64,000 bases of DNA from NCBI RefSeq assembly GCF_018388465.1, contig NZ_CP074404.1:1674001-1738000 (forward strand), in the 5' to 3' direction. The stretch is from Cellulomonas fengjieae (GTDB lineage Bacteria; Actinomycetota; Actinomycetes; Actinomycetales; Cellulomonadaceae). The notes below the pieces were generated by a model that saw only the letters and a program-made list of their open reading frames with translations, made no database searches and was not told the DNA's origin. This document shows positions 26,960 through 36,945 of the stretch, in pieces. Position numbers and translations under genes: made by a program. Positions within the stretch are counted from its first letter, which is position 1. Each line of letters starts with the position of its first letter.

Positions 26960-28840
26960 GTGCCCACGCGAGACGAGCACCCCCGGTCGATGGCGCTCAC
27001 GGGTTCCGTGCCGCGACGTGCCGCCCAGCTGCTCGGGCGAGGCCTGCGCGCCCACCCACGCACCTACGTCCTCGCCATCGGCACCTCGGCGCTGTTCGGC
27101 ATCCTCACGGTGGCGGTCAGTCGCGTGCTGGGCGCGGTCACGGACCAGGTCGTCGTCCCGGCGATGGACGGCTCGAGCGCCGCGCGCGACCGCATCTGGC
27201 TGGCGGGGCTCGCGATCGCGCTCGTCGCAGTGTCGCTCTCCCTGGCCGTCGCGGCCCGCCGGATCTTCGCGGGGCGGGGCTTCGCGCTGATCCAGGAGGA
27301 CCACCGCACCGCCGTCACGCGCCAGTACCTGCGGCTGCCCATGTCGTGGCACCGCCAGCACCCCACCGGGCAGCTCCTGTCCAACGCCAGCGCCGACGTC
27401 GAGGCCGCGACCTCGATCTTCAACCCCCTGCCGTTCGCCCTGGGTGTGGTGGTGATGCTCGTGGTCGCCACGGTCGAGCTGGTGCGCACCGACTTCTGGC
27501 TGGCGCTCGCCGCCCTGGTGGTCCTGCCCCTCGCCGTGATCGCGAACATCGTCTTCCAGCGCCGGATGTCGCCCGCGGCGATCCGTGCGCAGCAGCTGCG
27601 CGCCGAGGTCGCCGACATCGCGCACGAGAGCTTCGAGGCGGCGGTGCTCGTGACGTCGCTCGGCACGGAGGCGCGCGAGGAGGCCCGCTTCGCCGAGAAG
27701 GCGGCCCGGCTGCGCGACGCGAACGTGCGCGTCGGCGTGGTGCGGGCGCTGTTCGACCCGGTCATCGACCTGCTGCCGAGCCTCGGCACCCTGCTCGTCC
27801 TCGTGGTGGGCACCGTGCAGATCCGCGCCGGTCGCGTCGAGACGGGCGACGTCGTCGCGGCGGCGTACCTGCTCACGCTGCTCGCCGTCCCGGTGCGCGC
27901 GTTCGGGTGGGTGCTCGGCGAGCTGCCCAGGGCTCTCGTCGGCTACGACCGGATCGCCCGGGTCATCGACTCGCACGGCGCGCTGAGCGTCGGCAGCACG
28001 CCCTGGTCGCCCGTGGGCGGTGCGCGCGTCGAGCTGCGCGACGTCAGCCGGGCGGTCGCGCTGCCCGGCGGCGGGGAGCTGGAGCTGCTGCACGACGTCG
28101 ACCTGGACGTGCCCGCTGGCCGGACCATCGCCGTCGTCGGGCCGACGGGTGCGGGCAAGACGACCCTGGTCTCGCTGCTGAGCCGGCTGTACGACCCGTC
28201 GCGCGGGTCGGTGCACGTGGATGGCCTCGACCTGCGGGACGTGCGTCCCGCCGACCTCACGCGGCACGTGGCGCTCGTCTCCCAGTCGACGTTCGTCTTC
28301 GAGGACACCGTGCGCTCGAACGTCACCCTCGCCGACGCCGGTGCACCCGGGGCGCCCGACGACGAGGCGGTGTGGGACGCCCTGCGGCTCGCCCGGGTGG
28401 ACGACGTCGTCCGCGCGCTGCCGGGCGGCCTGGACGCCCCCCTCGGCGAGCGGGGTGCCAACCTGTCGGGCGGTCAGCGACAGCGCCTCGCACTGGCCCG
28501 TGCGCTGGTCCGCCGGCCGTCGGTCCTCGTGCTGGACGACGCCACCTCCGCGGTCGACCCGCGGATCGAGCAGGCGATCCTGCGCGGGCTGCGGGGCGAA
28601 GGCGAGGCGAGCAGCCCGACCGTGCTCCTGGTCGCCTACCGGATGTCGTCCGTCCTGCTCGCCGACGAGGTCGTGCACATCGAGGGCGGGCGGGTGGTCG
28701 ACCGCGGCTCGCACGAGGAGCTCCTGGCGCGCGACGCCGGGTACCGCGAGCTGGCGACCGCGTACGAGCAGGAGACCGCGCGCCGCGTCGCCGAGGCCGC
28801 GGACGAGGAGGCCCTCGAGGTCGTGGAGGACCCGGCATGA
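26960..28840 (+). CDS. ABC exporter half, degenerate-site NBD
   Basis: A 626-residue type IV ABC exporter half. Six membrane helices span roughly residues 30-310. The NBD has Walker A GPTGAGKT, Q-loop VSQSTF and signature LSGGQRQR. Its Walker B ends VLVLDDATSAVD, with Asp in place of the catalytic Glu, and the switch histidine is Tyr in LLVAYRMSS, so its own ATP site should hydrolyse poorly. GTG start with GAAGG. It overlaps the partner gene by 4 nt. The substrate is unknown; multidrug or lipid export is typical of the family. Confidence 0.92.
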   Translation: MPTRDEHPRSMALTGSVPRRAAQLLGRGLRAHPRTYVLAIGTSALFGILTVAVSRVLGAVTDQVVVPAMDGSSAARDRIWLAGLAIALVAVSLSLAVAARRIFAGRGFALIQEDHRTAVTRQYLRLPMSWHRQHPTGQLLSNASADVEAATSIFNPLPFALGVVVMLVVATVELVRTDFWLALAALVVLPLAVIANIVFQRRMSPAAIRAQQLRAEVADIAHESFEAAVLVTSLGTEAREEARFAEKAARLRDANVRVGVVRALFDPVIDLLPSLGTLLVLVVGTVQIRAGRVETGDVVAAAYLLTLLAVPVRAFGWVLGELPRALVGYDRIARVIDSHGALSVGSTPWSPVGGARVELRDVSRAVALPGGGELELLHDVDLDVPAGRTIAVVGPTGAGKTTLVSLLSRLYDPSRGSVHVDGLDLRDVRPADLTRHVALVSQSTFVFEDTVRSNVTLADAGAPGAPDDEAVWDALRLARVDDVVRALPGGLDAPLGERGANLSGGQRQRLALARALVRRPSVLVLDDATSAVDPRIEQAILRGLRGEGEASSPTVLLVAYRMSSVLLADEVVHIEGGRVVDRGSHEELLARDAGYRELATAYEQETARRVAEAADEEALEVVEDPA

Positions 28841-30654
28841 GCGCGCAGCAACCCACCCACCGGTTCGCACCCGCCAGCACGCTCGGCGTGCTCGCCACGC
28901 TGCGCCGCGGCCTGCAGGTCTCACCCGAGCTGCTCGCCGGCTGGCAGGTCACGGTGCTCCTGGCCGTGGTCGCCTCGGTCGGCCGCGTCCTGGTGCCCAT
29001 CGCGGTCCAGCAGACGGTCGACACGGGGATCCTCGCCGAGGGCGGCCCCGACGTGCCGCGTGTCGCGGCGCTCGCCGGGCTCGCCGCGCTCGGTCTGCTG
29101 ATCGGAGCCGTCTGCTCGGCGTACGTCAACGTGCGCCTGTTCCGGTCCAGCGAGAGCGGCCTGCTCACGCTGCGCACCCGCGCCTTCCGGCACGTGCACG
29201 ACCTGTCGGTGCTGACGCAGAACACCGAGCGACGGGGGTCGCTGGTCTCGCGGGTCACGTCGGACGTCGACACGATCTCGCTGTTCGTGCAATGGGGCGG
29301 GATCATGCTCCTGGTCTCCGTGCTGCAGATCGGGGTGGCGACCGTCCTGATGGCCGTCTACTCGTGGCAGCTGACCCTCATCGTGTGGGCCGGTTTCGTG
29401 CCGCTGTTCATCCTGCTGCAGCCGCTGCAGAAGCACGTCAACGCCCGGTACACGGTGGTGCGCGAACGGGTCGGCGCGATGCTGGGCGCGATCTCCGAGG
29501 CCGTCGTGGGCGCCGAGACGATCCGCGCGTACGGCGTCGCGGACCGCACGCAGGGCAGGATCGACGCCGCGGTGGCGGCGACCCGCTCCGCCATGGTCCG
29601 CGCCCAGAACCTGGTCGCCGCGGTGTTCTCGAGCGGCGTCCTCGTCGCCAACCTCGTCCTCGCGCTGGTCGTCGTGGCGGGGACCTACCTCGGCATCGCC
29701 GGGGAGATGTCCGTGGGCCGGCTGCTCGCGTTCCTGTTCCTGGTCCAGCTGTTCACGGGCCCCGTGCAGATGGCCACCGAGATCCTGAACGAGCTGCAGA
29801 ACGCGGTCGCCGGGTGGCGCCGGGTGCTCGGCGTCCTCGAGACGCCGGTCGAGGTCGTCGACGCCGGGCCGGCCGGCGTGCCGAGCCCGCGCGGACCGGC
29901 GCACGTCGAGCTGCGGGGTGTCGGCTTCGCCTACCCCGACGGCCCACCGGTGCTGCGCGACGTCGACGTGGCCATCCCCGCGGGCACCTCGGTCGCGGTG
30001 GTGGGCGCCACCGGGTCCGGCAAGACGACGATCGCCAAGCTCGTCGCCCGGTTCATGGACCCCACCAGCGGGGCCGTGCTGCTGGACGGCGTCAACCTGC
30101 GGGACATCCCCGTGGCGGACCTGCGCCGCCGCGTGGTGCTCGTGCCGCAGGAGGGCTTCCTGTTCGACGGGACGCTCGCCCAGAACGTGGCGTACGGGCT
30201 GCGGCACGAGGACGGGACGACGGCAGCGGCGGACGACGACGCGCGGATCCGCGCGGCGATCGAGGCGCTGGGCCTGGACGGCTGGGTCGACGAGCTGGCC
30301 GACGGCCTCGACACCCCGGTGGGTCAGCGCGGTGAGTCGCTGTCCGCGGGGGAGCGGCAGCTCGTCGCGCTCGCGCGGGCCTACCTCGCCGAGGCCGACC
30401 TGCTGCTGCTCGACGAGGCCACCTCAGCCGTGGACCCGGCGACCGAGGTCCGGATCGCCCGGGCCCTGGACTCGCTCACCCGCGGGCGCAGCACCCTGAC
30501 CATCGCGCACCGTCTCTCGACGGCCGAGGCCGCCGACACCGTCGTCGTCGTCGACGCCGGTCGCGTGGTCGAGGTGGGAACGCACGGTGACCTCGTCGCC
30601 CGCGGCGGCCACTACACCGCGATGCACGCCGCCTGGGTGTCCCAGACCCGCTGA
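28837..30654 (+). CDS. ABC exporter half, catalytic NBD
   Basis: A 605-residue partner of the preceding gene. The transmembrane domain has [20 protein letters not shown]. The NBD has Walker A GATGSGKT, Walker [13 protein letters not shown] with the catalytic Glu and the switch His in LTIAHRLST, so its nucleotide site is competent. Its signature is altered to LSAGERQL, which completes the degenerate site contributed by the partner, as in asymmetric heterodimers such as TM287/288. The ATG overlaps the upstream stop (ATGA). Confidence 0.93.
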   Translation: MSAQQPTHRFAPASTLGVLATLRRGLQVSPELLAGWQVTVLLAVVASVGRVLVPIAVQQTVDTGILAEGGPDVPRVAALAGLAALGLLIGAVCSAYVNVRLFRSSESGLLTLRTRAFRHVHDLSVLTQNTERRGSLVSRVTSDVDTISLFVQWGGIMLLVSVLQIGVATVLMAVYSWQLTLIVWAGFVPLFILLQPLQKHVNARYTVVRERVGAMLGAISEAVVGAETIRAYGVADRTQGRIDAAVAATRSAMVRAQNLVAAVFSSGVLVANLVLALVVVAGTYLGIAGEMSVGRLLAFLFLVQLFTGPVQMATEILNELQNAVAGWRRVLGVLETPVEVVDAGPAGVPSPRGPAHVELRGVGFAYPDGPPVLRDVDVAIPAGTSVAVVGATGSGKTTIAKLVARFMDPTSGAVLLDGVNLRDIPVADLRRRVVLVPQEGFLFDGTLAQNVAYGLRHEDGTTAAADDDARIRAAIEALGLDGWVDELADGLDTPVGQRGESLSAGERQLVALARAYLAEADLLLLDEATSAVDPATEVRIARALDSLTRGRSTLTIAHRLSTAEAADTVVVVDAGRVVEVGTHGDLVARGGHYTAMHAAWVSQTR

Positions 30655-30691
30655 GCGCGTGGACGGCTCCGTGCGGGCCTGCGCTGCGTGG

Positions 30692-30697
30692 CAGGAT
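30692..30697 (+). promoter_or_regulatory. candidate -10 CAGGAT before hisI
   Basis: CAGGAT lies 7 nt before the GTG at 30705. It deviates from TANNNT at the first base. Confidence 0.3.
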
Positions 30698-30704
30698 CGG
30701 GACC

Positions 30705-31103
30705 GTGTCCTCGAGTCCCGCACCCGCCCTCGACCCCGCCGTCGCCCGGCGCCTCACGCGTGACGACCGGGGGCTCGTGGCGGCGATCGTCCAGCAGCAC
30801 GACACGCGCGAGGTCCTCATGCTCGGCTGGATGGACGACGAGGCGCTGCGCCGGACGCTGACCACGGGCCGCGTGGTGTTCTGGAGCCGGTCCCGCCAGG
30901 AGTACTGGCGCAAGGGCGACACGTCCGGCCACGCCCAGTACGTCAAGGCCGTGAGCCTCGACTGCGACGGCGACGCCCTGCTGGTCGAGGTCGACCAGGT
31001 GGGCGCCGCGTGCCACACGGGCGCCCGGACCTGCTTCGACGCCGGCGGGCCGCTGCCGGCCGCCGTCGGCGCGCGCCCCCTCGAGAACGGAGAACCGTCG
31101 TGA
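30705..31103 (+). CDS. hisI: phosphoribosyl-AMP cyclohydrolase
   Basis: A 132-residue enzyme for step three of histidine synthesis (EC 3.5.4.19) without the fused HisE domain. [28 protein letters not shown], the Asp-rich metal site [15 protein letters not shown] and the Cys-containing [12 protein letters not shown] are all present. It leads the tryptophan genes and overlaps trpE by 4 nt (GTGA), so histidine and tryptophan synthesis are coupled at this locus. Confidence 0.96.
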   Translation: MSSSPAPALDPAVARRLTRDDRGLVAAIVQQHDTREVLMLGWMDDEALRRTLTTGRVVFWSRSRQEYWRKGDTSGHAQYVKAVSLDCDGDALLVEVDQVGAACHTGARTCFDAGGPLPAAVGARPLENGEPS

Positions 31104-32668
31104 CCGCCACCATCGTTCCCACCGACGTCGCCGCGGTCGAGGTCCCGTGGGGCGGCACGTGGCCCTCCCTCGACGGCTTCCGGACGCTCGCGCAGGACCG
31201 TCGGGTGATCCCGGTCGCGCGCCGGCTCCTCGCGGACGACGTCACGCCCGTCGCGCTCTACCGGACGCTCGCCGCGGGGCGCCCGGGGACGTTCATCCTC
31301 GAGTCCGCCGAGACCGACGGCACCTGGGACCGGTACTCGTTCGTGGGCGTGCACTCGCGCGCGACCCTGACCGTGCGGGACGGTTCCGCGGTCTGGGTCG
31401 GCGACGTCCCGGTCGGCGTGCCCACCGACGGCGACGTCCTCGACGTGCTCGGCCGGACCCTCGACGCCCTGCGCACGCCTGCCATCGCCGGGCTCCCGCC
31501 GTTGACCGGCGGGCTCGTCGGCGCCCTCGGGTGGGACATCGTGCGGCACTGGGAGCCGACGCTGCCGGCGAACGCACCCGACGAACTCGGCGTGCCCGAG
31601 CTGACGCTCCTGCTGGCCACCGACCTGGCCGTCGTCGACCACCACGACGGTTCCGTCTGGCTGATCGCGAACGCGATCAACTTCGACGGCACCGACGCGC
31701 GGGTCGACGACGCGTACGCCGACGCGGTCGCCCGGATCGACGCGATGCAGGCCGCCCTGCTGCGGCCAGCCGACCCGGCCGCCGCCGTGCTGGCCGAGGA
31801 CCCCGAGCCCGAGCTGAGCTTCCGGTCCACGCGTGAGGAGTTCGAGGACGCGGTGCGCACCGGCCAGGACGCCATCCGCGAGGGCGACGTGTTCCAGGTG
31901 GTCCTGTCCCAGCGCCTCGACCTCGACTGCCCCGCGGAGCCGCTCGACGTCTACCGCGTCCTGCGGACCATCAACCCGAGCCCGTACATGTACTACCTGC
32001 AGCTCCAGGACGCCGACGGACGGGACTTCGCCGTGGTGGGCTCGAGCCCGGAGACCCTGGTGAAGGTGACGGCCGGCCGGGTCGTCACGTTCCCCATCGC
32101 CGGGTCACGGCCGCGCGGGGCGACCCCGGACGAGGACCGCCGCCTGCAGGACGAGGTGCTGGCGGACCCCAAGGAGCGGGCCGAGCACATCATGCTGGTG
32201 GACCTGTCCCGCAACGACCTGGTCAAGGTCTGCGAGCCGACGAGCGTCGAGGTCGTCGAGTTCATGGCGGTCAAGCGCTACTCGCACATCATGCACATCT
32301 GCTCGACGGTGGTCGGCCGGCTCCGTGAGGGGGCGACCGCCCTGCAGACGCTGGTGGCGACGTTCCCCGCGGGCACGCTGTCCGGGGCGCCGAAGCCGCG
32401 TGCGATCGCGCTCATCGACGAGATCGAGCCGGCCCGCCGGGGGATCTACGGCGGCACGGTCGGCTACTTCGACTTCGCCGGGGACATGGACATGGCGATC
32501 GCCATCCGCACCGCGCTGATCCGCGAGGGACGGGCGAGCGTGCAGGCCGGCGGCGGCATCGTCGCGGACTCCGTGCCGGCGGTGGAGTACCAGGAGTCGC
32601 GCGACAAGGCGGCCGCGGCCGTGCGTGCGGTGCAGGTGGCGTCCCGGCTCCGGCGGGCCGGCGGGTGA
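31100..32668 (+). CDS. trpE: anthranilate synthase component I
   Basis: A 522-residue chorismate-using enzyme (EC 4.1.3.27, large subunit). The N-terminal half has [18 protein letters not shown], in which LLES-type residues form the tryptophan feedback site. The catalytic C-terminal half has [32 protein letters not shown] and [13 protein letters not shown]. No trpG or trpD is in the window, so the glutaminase subunit is encoded elsewhere. GTG start overlapping hisI. Confidence 0.96.
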   Translation: MTATIVPTDVAAVEVPWGGTWPSLDGFRTLAQDRRVIPVARRLLADDVTPVALYRTLAAGRPGTFILESAETDGTWDRYSFVGVHSRATLTVRDGSAVWVGDVPVGVPTDGDVLDVLGRTLDALRTPAIAGLPPLTGGLVGALGWDIVRHWEPTLPANAPDELGVPELTLLLATDLAVVDHHDGSVWLIANAINFDGTDARVDDAYADAVARIDAMQAALLRPADPAAAVLAEDPEPELSFRSTREEFEDAVRTGQDAIREGDVFQVVLSQRLDLDCPAEPLDVYRVLRTINPSPYMYYLQLQDADGRDFAVVGSSPETLVKVTAGRVVTFPIAGSRPRGATPDEDRRLQDEVLADPKERAEHIMLVDLSRNDLVKVCEPTSVEVVEFMAVKRYSHIMHICSTVVGRLREGATALQTLVATFPAGTLSGAPKPRAIALIDEIEPARRGIYGGTVGYFDFAGDMDMAIAIRTALIREGRASVQAGGGIVADSVPAVEYQESRDKAAAAVRAVQVASRLRRAGG

Positions 32669-33258
32669 CCGCTCCGGCACCGACGGCCCGGCGACGGGGA
32701 CGTGGCCGGGCGGCGGCCCTGCTGCTGGTCCTCGCGGGCCTGACAGCCGTCGTGGCCGTGCCCACCTGGTTCACCACGACCGGCACCGACCCCCTGCGCG
32801 GGACGGTCAGCGTCGAGGTCTCCGGCACGCAGGTCGCACCGGCCGTGGTGGCCGGCGCCGTCGTGATCCTGGCCGCGGTCGCCGCCGTCGGCCTGGTCGG
32901 GCGCATCGGGCGGTGGTTCGTCGCCCTCGTGGTCGTCGCGGTCGGCGTGCTCGTGGTCGCCACGACCCTCGGCGTGACGACCGACCCGGTGGCCGCGGTG
33001 ACGCCGTCGGTCGCGGCGCAGACCGGTGTCGGCCGCCTCGACGGGCCTGTCACGACCACCGTCTGGCCGTGGGCCGCCCTCGCGGTCGGCGTGCTCGACG
33101 TCGTGGCCGGCGCGTGGTTCGCCGCCGCCTCGCGGACGTGGTCGGGGCCGTCGCGACGGCACGAGACGGGACCCGCGGCCAGCGCGGTGCCCACCGGGCA
33201 GGCACCCGACGAGCGGTCCGACTGGGACGCCCTCAGCCGCGGCGACGACCCGTCCTGA
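32665..33258 (+). CDS. Trp biosynthesis-associated membrane protein (TIGR02234)
   Basis: A 197-residue protein with four hydrophobic segments (about residues 18-34, 58-75, 82-105 and 130-150) and an acidic hydrophilic tail. Position directly after trpE, with GTGA overlap, and topology match the TIGR02234 family found only in actinobacterial trp clusters. Its biochemical role is unknown. Confidence 0.85.
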   Translation: MTAPAPTARRRGRGRAAALLLVLAGLTAVVAVPTWFTTTGTDPLRGTVSVEVSGTQVAPAVVAGAVVILAAVAAVGLVGRIGRWFVALVVVAVGVLVVATTLGVTTDPVAAVTPSVAAQTGVGRLDGPVTTTVWPWAALAVGVLDVVAGAWFAAASRTWSGPSRRHETGPAASAVPTGQAPDERSDWDALSRGDDPS

Positions 33259-33296
33259 CGTGCAGCGGCGTACCGGGCTGGGCCCGGAGGGTCGGA

Positions 33297-33302
33297 TAGG
33301 GT
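33297..33302 (+). promoter_or_regulatory. candidate promoter -10 TAGGGT
   Basis: TAGGGT lies 33 nt before the ATG at 33336, which also has AAGGG as a ribosome binding site. Confidence 0.35.
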
Positions 33303-33335
33303 GGGCGCAGAACCGAGCACGAAGGGCAACTACTG

Positions 33336-33641
33336 ATGGCTGACGACTCGCTGGCGCACCGCGCCCAGCACGCCACGACGACCGAGACGATGCACCTGCC
33401 GCCGAAGGCAGCACCGACCAACCACGGCAAGACGCTCGCCGCGTGGTTCACCACCTACGGCGTCATCATCTCGTTCACGATCGCCGCTCTGGGGGTCGCG
33501 TTCGCGCTCGCCTGGCTCTTCTGGGTCGGCATGGGCCTCGTCGTGGCGACCCTCGTGGTGGGCAAGGCGCTCCAGCTCTCCGGCCACGGCCAGGGCGGCG
33601 ACAAGACCCGTGCCCGCCAGGCACGTTCCGGCGGGCACTGA
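33336..33641 (+). CDS. HGxxPAAW-family small membrane protein
   Basis: A 101-residue protein with two membrane helices (about residues 42-61 and 63-83). The conserved element here reads NHGKTLAAWF, a variant of HGxxPAAW with Leu for Pro. It occurs in trp clusters of actinobacteria between the TIGR02234 gene and trpC. Function is unknown. Confidence 0.78.
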   Translation: MADDSLAHRAQHATTTETMHLPPKAAPTNHGKTLAAWFTTYGVIISFTIAALGVAFALAWLFWVGMGLVVATLVVGKALQLSGHGQGGDKTRARQARSGGH

Positions 33642-33699
33642 CCCGCACCAGCTTCACCGCCGCCCGCAGCGGGCGCGCGTCCGCGACCCAGGAGGACCC

Positions 33700-34206
33700 A
33701 TGTCGACCCCCAACGAGCCGCAGAACCCGTACGGAGCCGGCGAGCCGCAGCAGCGGCAGGAGCCCGGCGCCGCCCCGCAGTACCCGGCCACGCCGCCGCC
33801 CAGCGCTCCCGGTGCACCGCAGTACCCCAGCGCCGGCGGGGCGCCGCAGTACCCGGCGGCGGCGCCGTACGGCCAGGCCCCGGGCGGCTACGGCCAGCCC
33901 GCACCCGGCTACGGCGCGACCTACCCCAAGAACAGCCTCGGCGTGTGGTCGCTGGTCCTCGGCATCGTGTCCTTCGTGCTGTCGTGCGGGCTGTTCACGG
34001 GCATCCCCGCGGTGATCGTCGGCAACAACGCGAAGAAGGCCGTCGCGCGCGGCGAGGCGAACAACGGCGGCATGGCCACCGCTGGCGTCATCCTCGGCTG
34101 GGTGGCCATCGCGCTGTCCGTGCTGGGCGCCATCCTCCTCGCCGTGCTCTTCTCGAACGCGGAGTTCCGCGACGCGTTCAACGAGGGTTACAACTCGAGC
34201 TACTGA
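33700..34206 (+). CDS. DUF4190-type membrane protein with Pro/Gln-rich head
   Basis: A 168-residue protein. Residues 1-75 are disordered and hold repeated APQYP units (at least three) with Gly/Tyr. Two membrane helices follow (SLGVWSLVLGIVSFVLSCGL and a second starting near GVILGWVAIALS), separated by a basic turn with NNAKKAVARGE, the usual DUF4190 pattern. Clear GGAGGA ribosome binding site. Function is unknown. Confidence 0.8.
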   Translation: MSTPNEPQNPYGAGEPQQRQEPGAAPQYPATPPPSAPGAPQYPSAGGAPQYPAAAPYGQAPGGYGQPAPGYGATYPKNSLGVWSLVLGIVSFVLSCGLFTGIPAVIVGNNAKKAVARGEANNGGMATAGVILGWVAIALSVLGAILLAVLFSNAEFRDAFNEGYNSSY

Positions 34207-34207
34207 C

Positions 34208-34681
34208 ATGGGGACCGTCCACGACGGTCCGCAGGTGCTGCCGACCGGCCCGCTCCCGCCCGACGCTCCGGCGTCGGGCGGGGCGGGCCGTCGTGCGTCG
34301 CTGACGGCGCCGCTGGTCGCCGGCGGCGTGGTCGTCCTCTCCACCATCCTGCTGGCGGTCCGCGACCCGCACGTCAGCGGCAGCTACGGCGCCTGCCCGC
34401 TGTACCTGGTGACCGGCCTGTGGTGCCCGGCCTGCGGCGGTCTGCGGGCGACGCACGAGCTCGCGCACGGCGACCTGGCCGGCGCCTGGGCGATGAACCC
34501 GCTGTGGGTCCTCGCCGTGCCGGTCGTGGTCGGGCTGTGGGTGCGCTGGGTGGGGCGGGCGTCCCGTGGGGGCCGGGCCGCACCTGCGCCGACCTGGGCG
34601 GCCTGGGCGCTGCTCGTGGCCGTCGTGGGCTTCGGTGTGCTGCGCAACGTCCCCGCGCTCGCCCCGGCGCTCGCGCCCTGA
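34208..34681 (+). CDS. DUF2752 membrane protein
   Basis: A 157-residue protein with three hydrophobic segments. The family motif CPACGGLRATHELAHGD follows CPLYLVTGLW, so three cysteines lie close together at the membrane face; MNPL follows. The start is 1 nt after the previous stop, so translation is probably coupled. Function is unknown. Confidence 0.82.
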   Translation: MGTVHDGPQVLPTGPLPPDAPASGGAGRRASLTAPLVAGGVVVLSTILLAVRDPHVSGSYGACPLYLVTGLWCPACGGLRATHELAHGDLAGAWAMNPLWVLAVPVVVGLWVRWVGRASRGGRAAPAPTWAAWALLVAVVGFGVLRNVPALAPALAP

Positions 34682-34736
34682 CGACCGGGTTCGTCCCAGT
34701 CTGCGGCTTGTGGTCCGGGTCACTGCGCGGTCGTTC

Positions 34737-34742
34737 TACCAT
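34737..34742 (+). promoter_or_regulatory. candidate promoter -10 TACCAT of trpCBA-lgt
   Basis: TACCAT would place the RNA start near 34749, giving a leader of about 70 nt before trpC. Real use is not shown. Confidence 0.35.
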
Positions 34743-34750
34743 GTGCCACT

Positions 34751-34788
34751 GGACCAGCGGCCGCCTGCGACGGCGGCGCCGCCGGTCC
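34751..34788 (+). promoter_or_regulatory. stem-loop in the trpC leader
   Basis: GGACC (34751-34755) pairs with GGTCC (34784-34788) and GCGGC (34757-34761) with GCCGC (34778-34782), with one A/C mismatch. It lies in the leader upstream of AGAAGG at 34804-34809, the trpC ribosome binding site. It may be an attenuator or simply an RNA 5' stem. Confidence 0.35.
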
Positions 34789-34819
34789 GGAACCGACCGG
34801 GGGAGAAGGTGAGTTCTCG

Positions 34820-35632
34820 ATGACCGTGCTGGATGACATCGTGGCGGGAGTCCGACAGGACCTCGCCCTGCGCGAGCAGGCCGTGCCGCTCGAGACGGTC
34901 AAGGAGCGCGCCCACCGCCGGGAGTCCGCGATCGAGTGCGTGGGTCGCCTGCGCGCCGAGGACGCCGTCCGGGTGATCGCCGAGGTGAAGCGGTCGAGCC
35001 CGAGCAGGGGTGCGCTGGCCACGATCAAGGACCCCGCTGCCCTCGCGGCCGAGTACGAGAAGGGCGGCGCCGCCGTCATCTCGGTGCTCACCGAGGAGCG
35101 CCGGTTCCACGGGTCGCTGGCGGACCTGGACGCGGTGCGTGCGAGCGTCGACATCCCGGTGCTGCGCAAGGACTTCGTGGTGACGCCCTACCAGGTCTGG
35201 GAGGCCCGCGCCCACGGCGCCGACCTCGTGCTGCTGATCGTGGCGGCCCTCACGCAGACCATCCTCGAGTCGCTCGTCGAGCGGGTGCACTCCCTGGGCA
35301 TGACGGCGCTGGTCGAGGTGCACGACACCGAGGAGGTCGCCCGGGCCGCGGACGCCGGTGCCCGCGTGATCGGCGTGAACGCCCGGGACCTGCGCTCGCT
35401 CGAGGTGGACCGCACCACGTTCTCGCGGGTCGCCCCGGCCATCCCGTCGCACATCGTCAAGATCGCCGAGTCAGGGGTCCGCGGCCCGCACGACGTCATG
35501 GACTACGCGCGCGCCGGGGCCGACGCGGTCCTCGTCGGCGAGGCGCTGGTCACGGACGACGCCCCCCGCGAGTCGGTGGCCGACCTCGTGGCGGCGGGCG
35601 CCCACCCCTCGCTGCGGGCGGTGCGGCAGTGA
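34820..35632 (+). CDS. trpC: indole-3-glycerol-phosphate synthase
   Basis: A 270-residue TIM-barrel enzyme (EC 4.1.1.48). [15 protein letters not shown] holds the catalytic lysine, [34 protein letters not shown] and AESGV follow in order. It is monofunctional; no trpF is here, and actinobacteria use PriA for that step. It overlaps trpB by 4 nt. Confidence 0.97.
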   Translation: MTVLDDIVAGVRQDLALREQAVPLETVKERAHRRESAIECVGRLRAEDAVRVIAEVKRSSPSRGALATIKDPAALAAEYEKGGAAVISVLTEERRFHGSLADLDAVRASVDIPVLRKDFVVTPYQVWEARAHGADLVLLIVAALTQTILESLVERVHSLGMTALVEVHDTEEVARAADAGARVIGVNARDLRSLEVDRTTFSRVAPAIPSHIVKIAESGVRGPHDVMDYARAGADAVLVGEALVTDDAPRESVADLVAAGAHPSLRAVRQ

Positions 35633-36945
35633 GCGGTCGGCCGAGCGTCGACGCGCTGTCGGAGAAGCTGCTGGAGGCCACCGCGGGCGGACCGCTGTCC
35701 ACCCACGCGGGTCCGTACTTCGGCGAGTTCGGCGGCCGGTTCGTGCCCGAGGCGCTCATCGCCGCGCTCGACGAGCTCGACACCGAGTACCACAAGGCCC
35801 TCACCGACCCGGCCTTCGGACGTGAGCTGTCCCGGCTGCACCGCACCTACACCGGCCGCCCGAGCCCGCTGACCGAGGTCCCGAGGTTCGCGCGGCACGT
35901 GGCGCCCGGCGTGCGGGTGTTCCTCAAGCGCGAGGACCTGAACCACACCGGCTCGCACAAGATCAACAACGTGCTGGGGCAGGCGCTGCTGGTCAAGCGG
36001 ATGGGCAAGACCCGGGTGATCGCGGAGACCGGTGCCGGCCAGCACGGCGTCGCGACGGCGACCGCCGCTGCCCTGCTCGACCTGGAGTGCGTCGTCTACA
36101 TGGGCGAGGAGGACACCCGACGGCAGGCCCTGAACGTCGCGCGGATGAAGCTCCTCGGAGCCGAGGTCGTCCCCGTGACGATCGGGTCGCGCACGCTCAA
36201 GGACGCGATCAACGAGGCCTTCCGCGACTGGGTGGCCAACGTCGAGACGACGCACTACCTCCTGGGCACCGTCACGGGACCGCACCCGTTCCCGGAGATG
36301 GTGCGCGACTTCCACAAGATCATCGGCGAGGAGGCCCGGTCCCAGCTGCTCGAGGAGATCGGCCGGCTGCCCGACGCCGTCGCGGCCTGCGTGGGCGGCG
36401 GCTCCAACGCGATGGGCATCTTCAACGCGTTCCTCGACGACCCCGCGGTGCGGCTGTTCGGCTTCGAGGCGGGCGGCGAGGGCATCTCCTCGGGCCGCCA
36501 CGCCGCGCGGTTCAGCGGTGGCTCGCCCGGTGTCCTGCAGGGCGCCAAGTCGTACCTGCTGCAGGACGACGACGGACAGACCCTGCCCAGCCACTCGGTG
36601 TCCGCCGGGCTCGACTACCCGAGCGTCGGACCGGAGCACGCGTGGCTGCACGACATCGGCCGTGCCGAGTACCGCCCGGTCACCGACGCCGAGGCGATGG
36701 AGGCCTTCCGCCTCCTGTGCCGGACCGAGGGGATCATCCCCGCGATCGAGTCGGCGCACGCCCTGGCCGGCGCGATCCAGCTCGGCAGCGAGCTGTCCGG
36801 CTGGACCGGCGACGACGGCCACGAGCCCGTGCTCCTGGTCAACCTGTCGGGCCGCGGTGACAAGGACGTGGCCACGGCCGCGGCGTGGTTCGACCTGATC
36901 GAGGACAAGCCGGTCGTGCTGGCCGACGAAGGAGAGCAGCTGTGA
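35629..36945 (+). CDS. trpB: tryptophan synthase beta chain
   Basis: A 438-residue PLP enzyme (EC 4.2.1.20) that condenses indole with serine. [14 protein letters not shown], the PLP lysine in [20 protein letters not shown] and the phosphate-binding [10 protein letters not shown] are intact. GTG start overlapping trpC (GTGA), and 4-nt overlap with trpA. Confidence 0.98.
   Translation: MSGRPSVDALSEKLLEATAGGPLSTHAGPYFGEFGGRFVPEALIAALDELDTEYHKALTDPAFGRELSRLHRTYTGRPSPLTEVPRFARHVAPGVRVFLKREDLNHTGSHKINNVLGQALLVKRMGKTRVIAETGAGQHGVATATAAALLDLECVVYMGEEDTRRQALNVARMKLLGAEVVPVTIGSRTLKDAINEAFRDWVANVETTHYLLGTVTGPHPFPEMVRDFHKIIGEEARSQLLEEIGRLPDAVAACVGGGSNAMGIFNAFLDDPAVRLFGFEAGGEGISSGRHAARFSGGSPGVLQGAKSYLLQDDDGQTLPSHSVSAGLDYPSVGPEHAWLHDIGRAEYRPVTDAEAMEAFRLLCRTEGIIPAIESAHALAGAIQLGSELSGWTGDDGHEPVLLVNLSGRGDKDVATAAAWFDLIEDKPVVLADEGEQL

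Noticed and set aside
34741..34812. trp leader peptide of 23 codons
   Set aside because: Only one Trp codon, no ribosome binding site, and the start overlaps the best -10 box. Kept as a finding about the stem, not as a gene.
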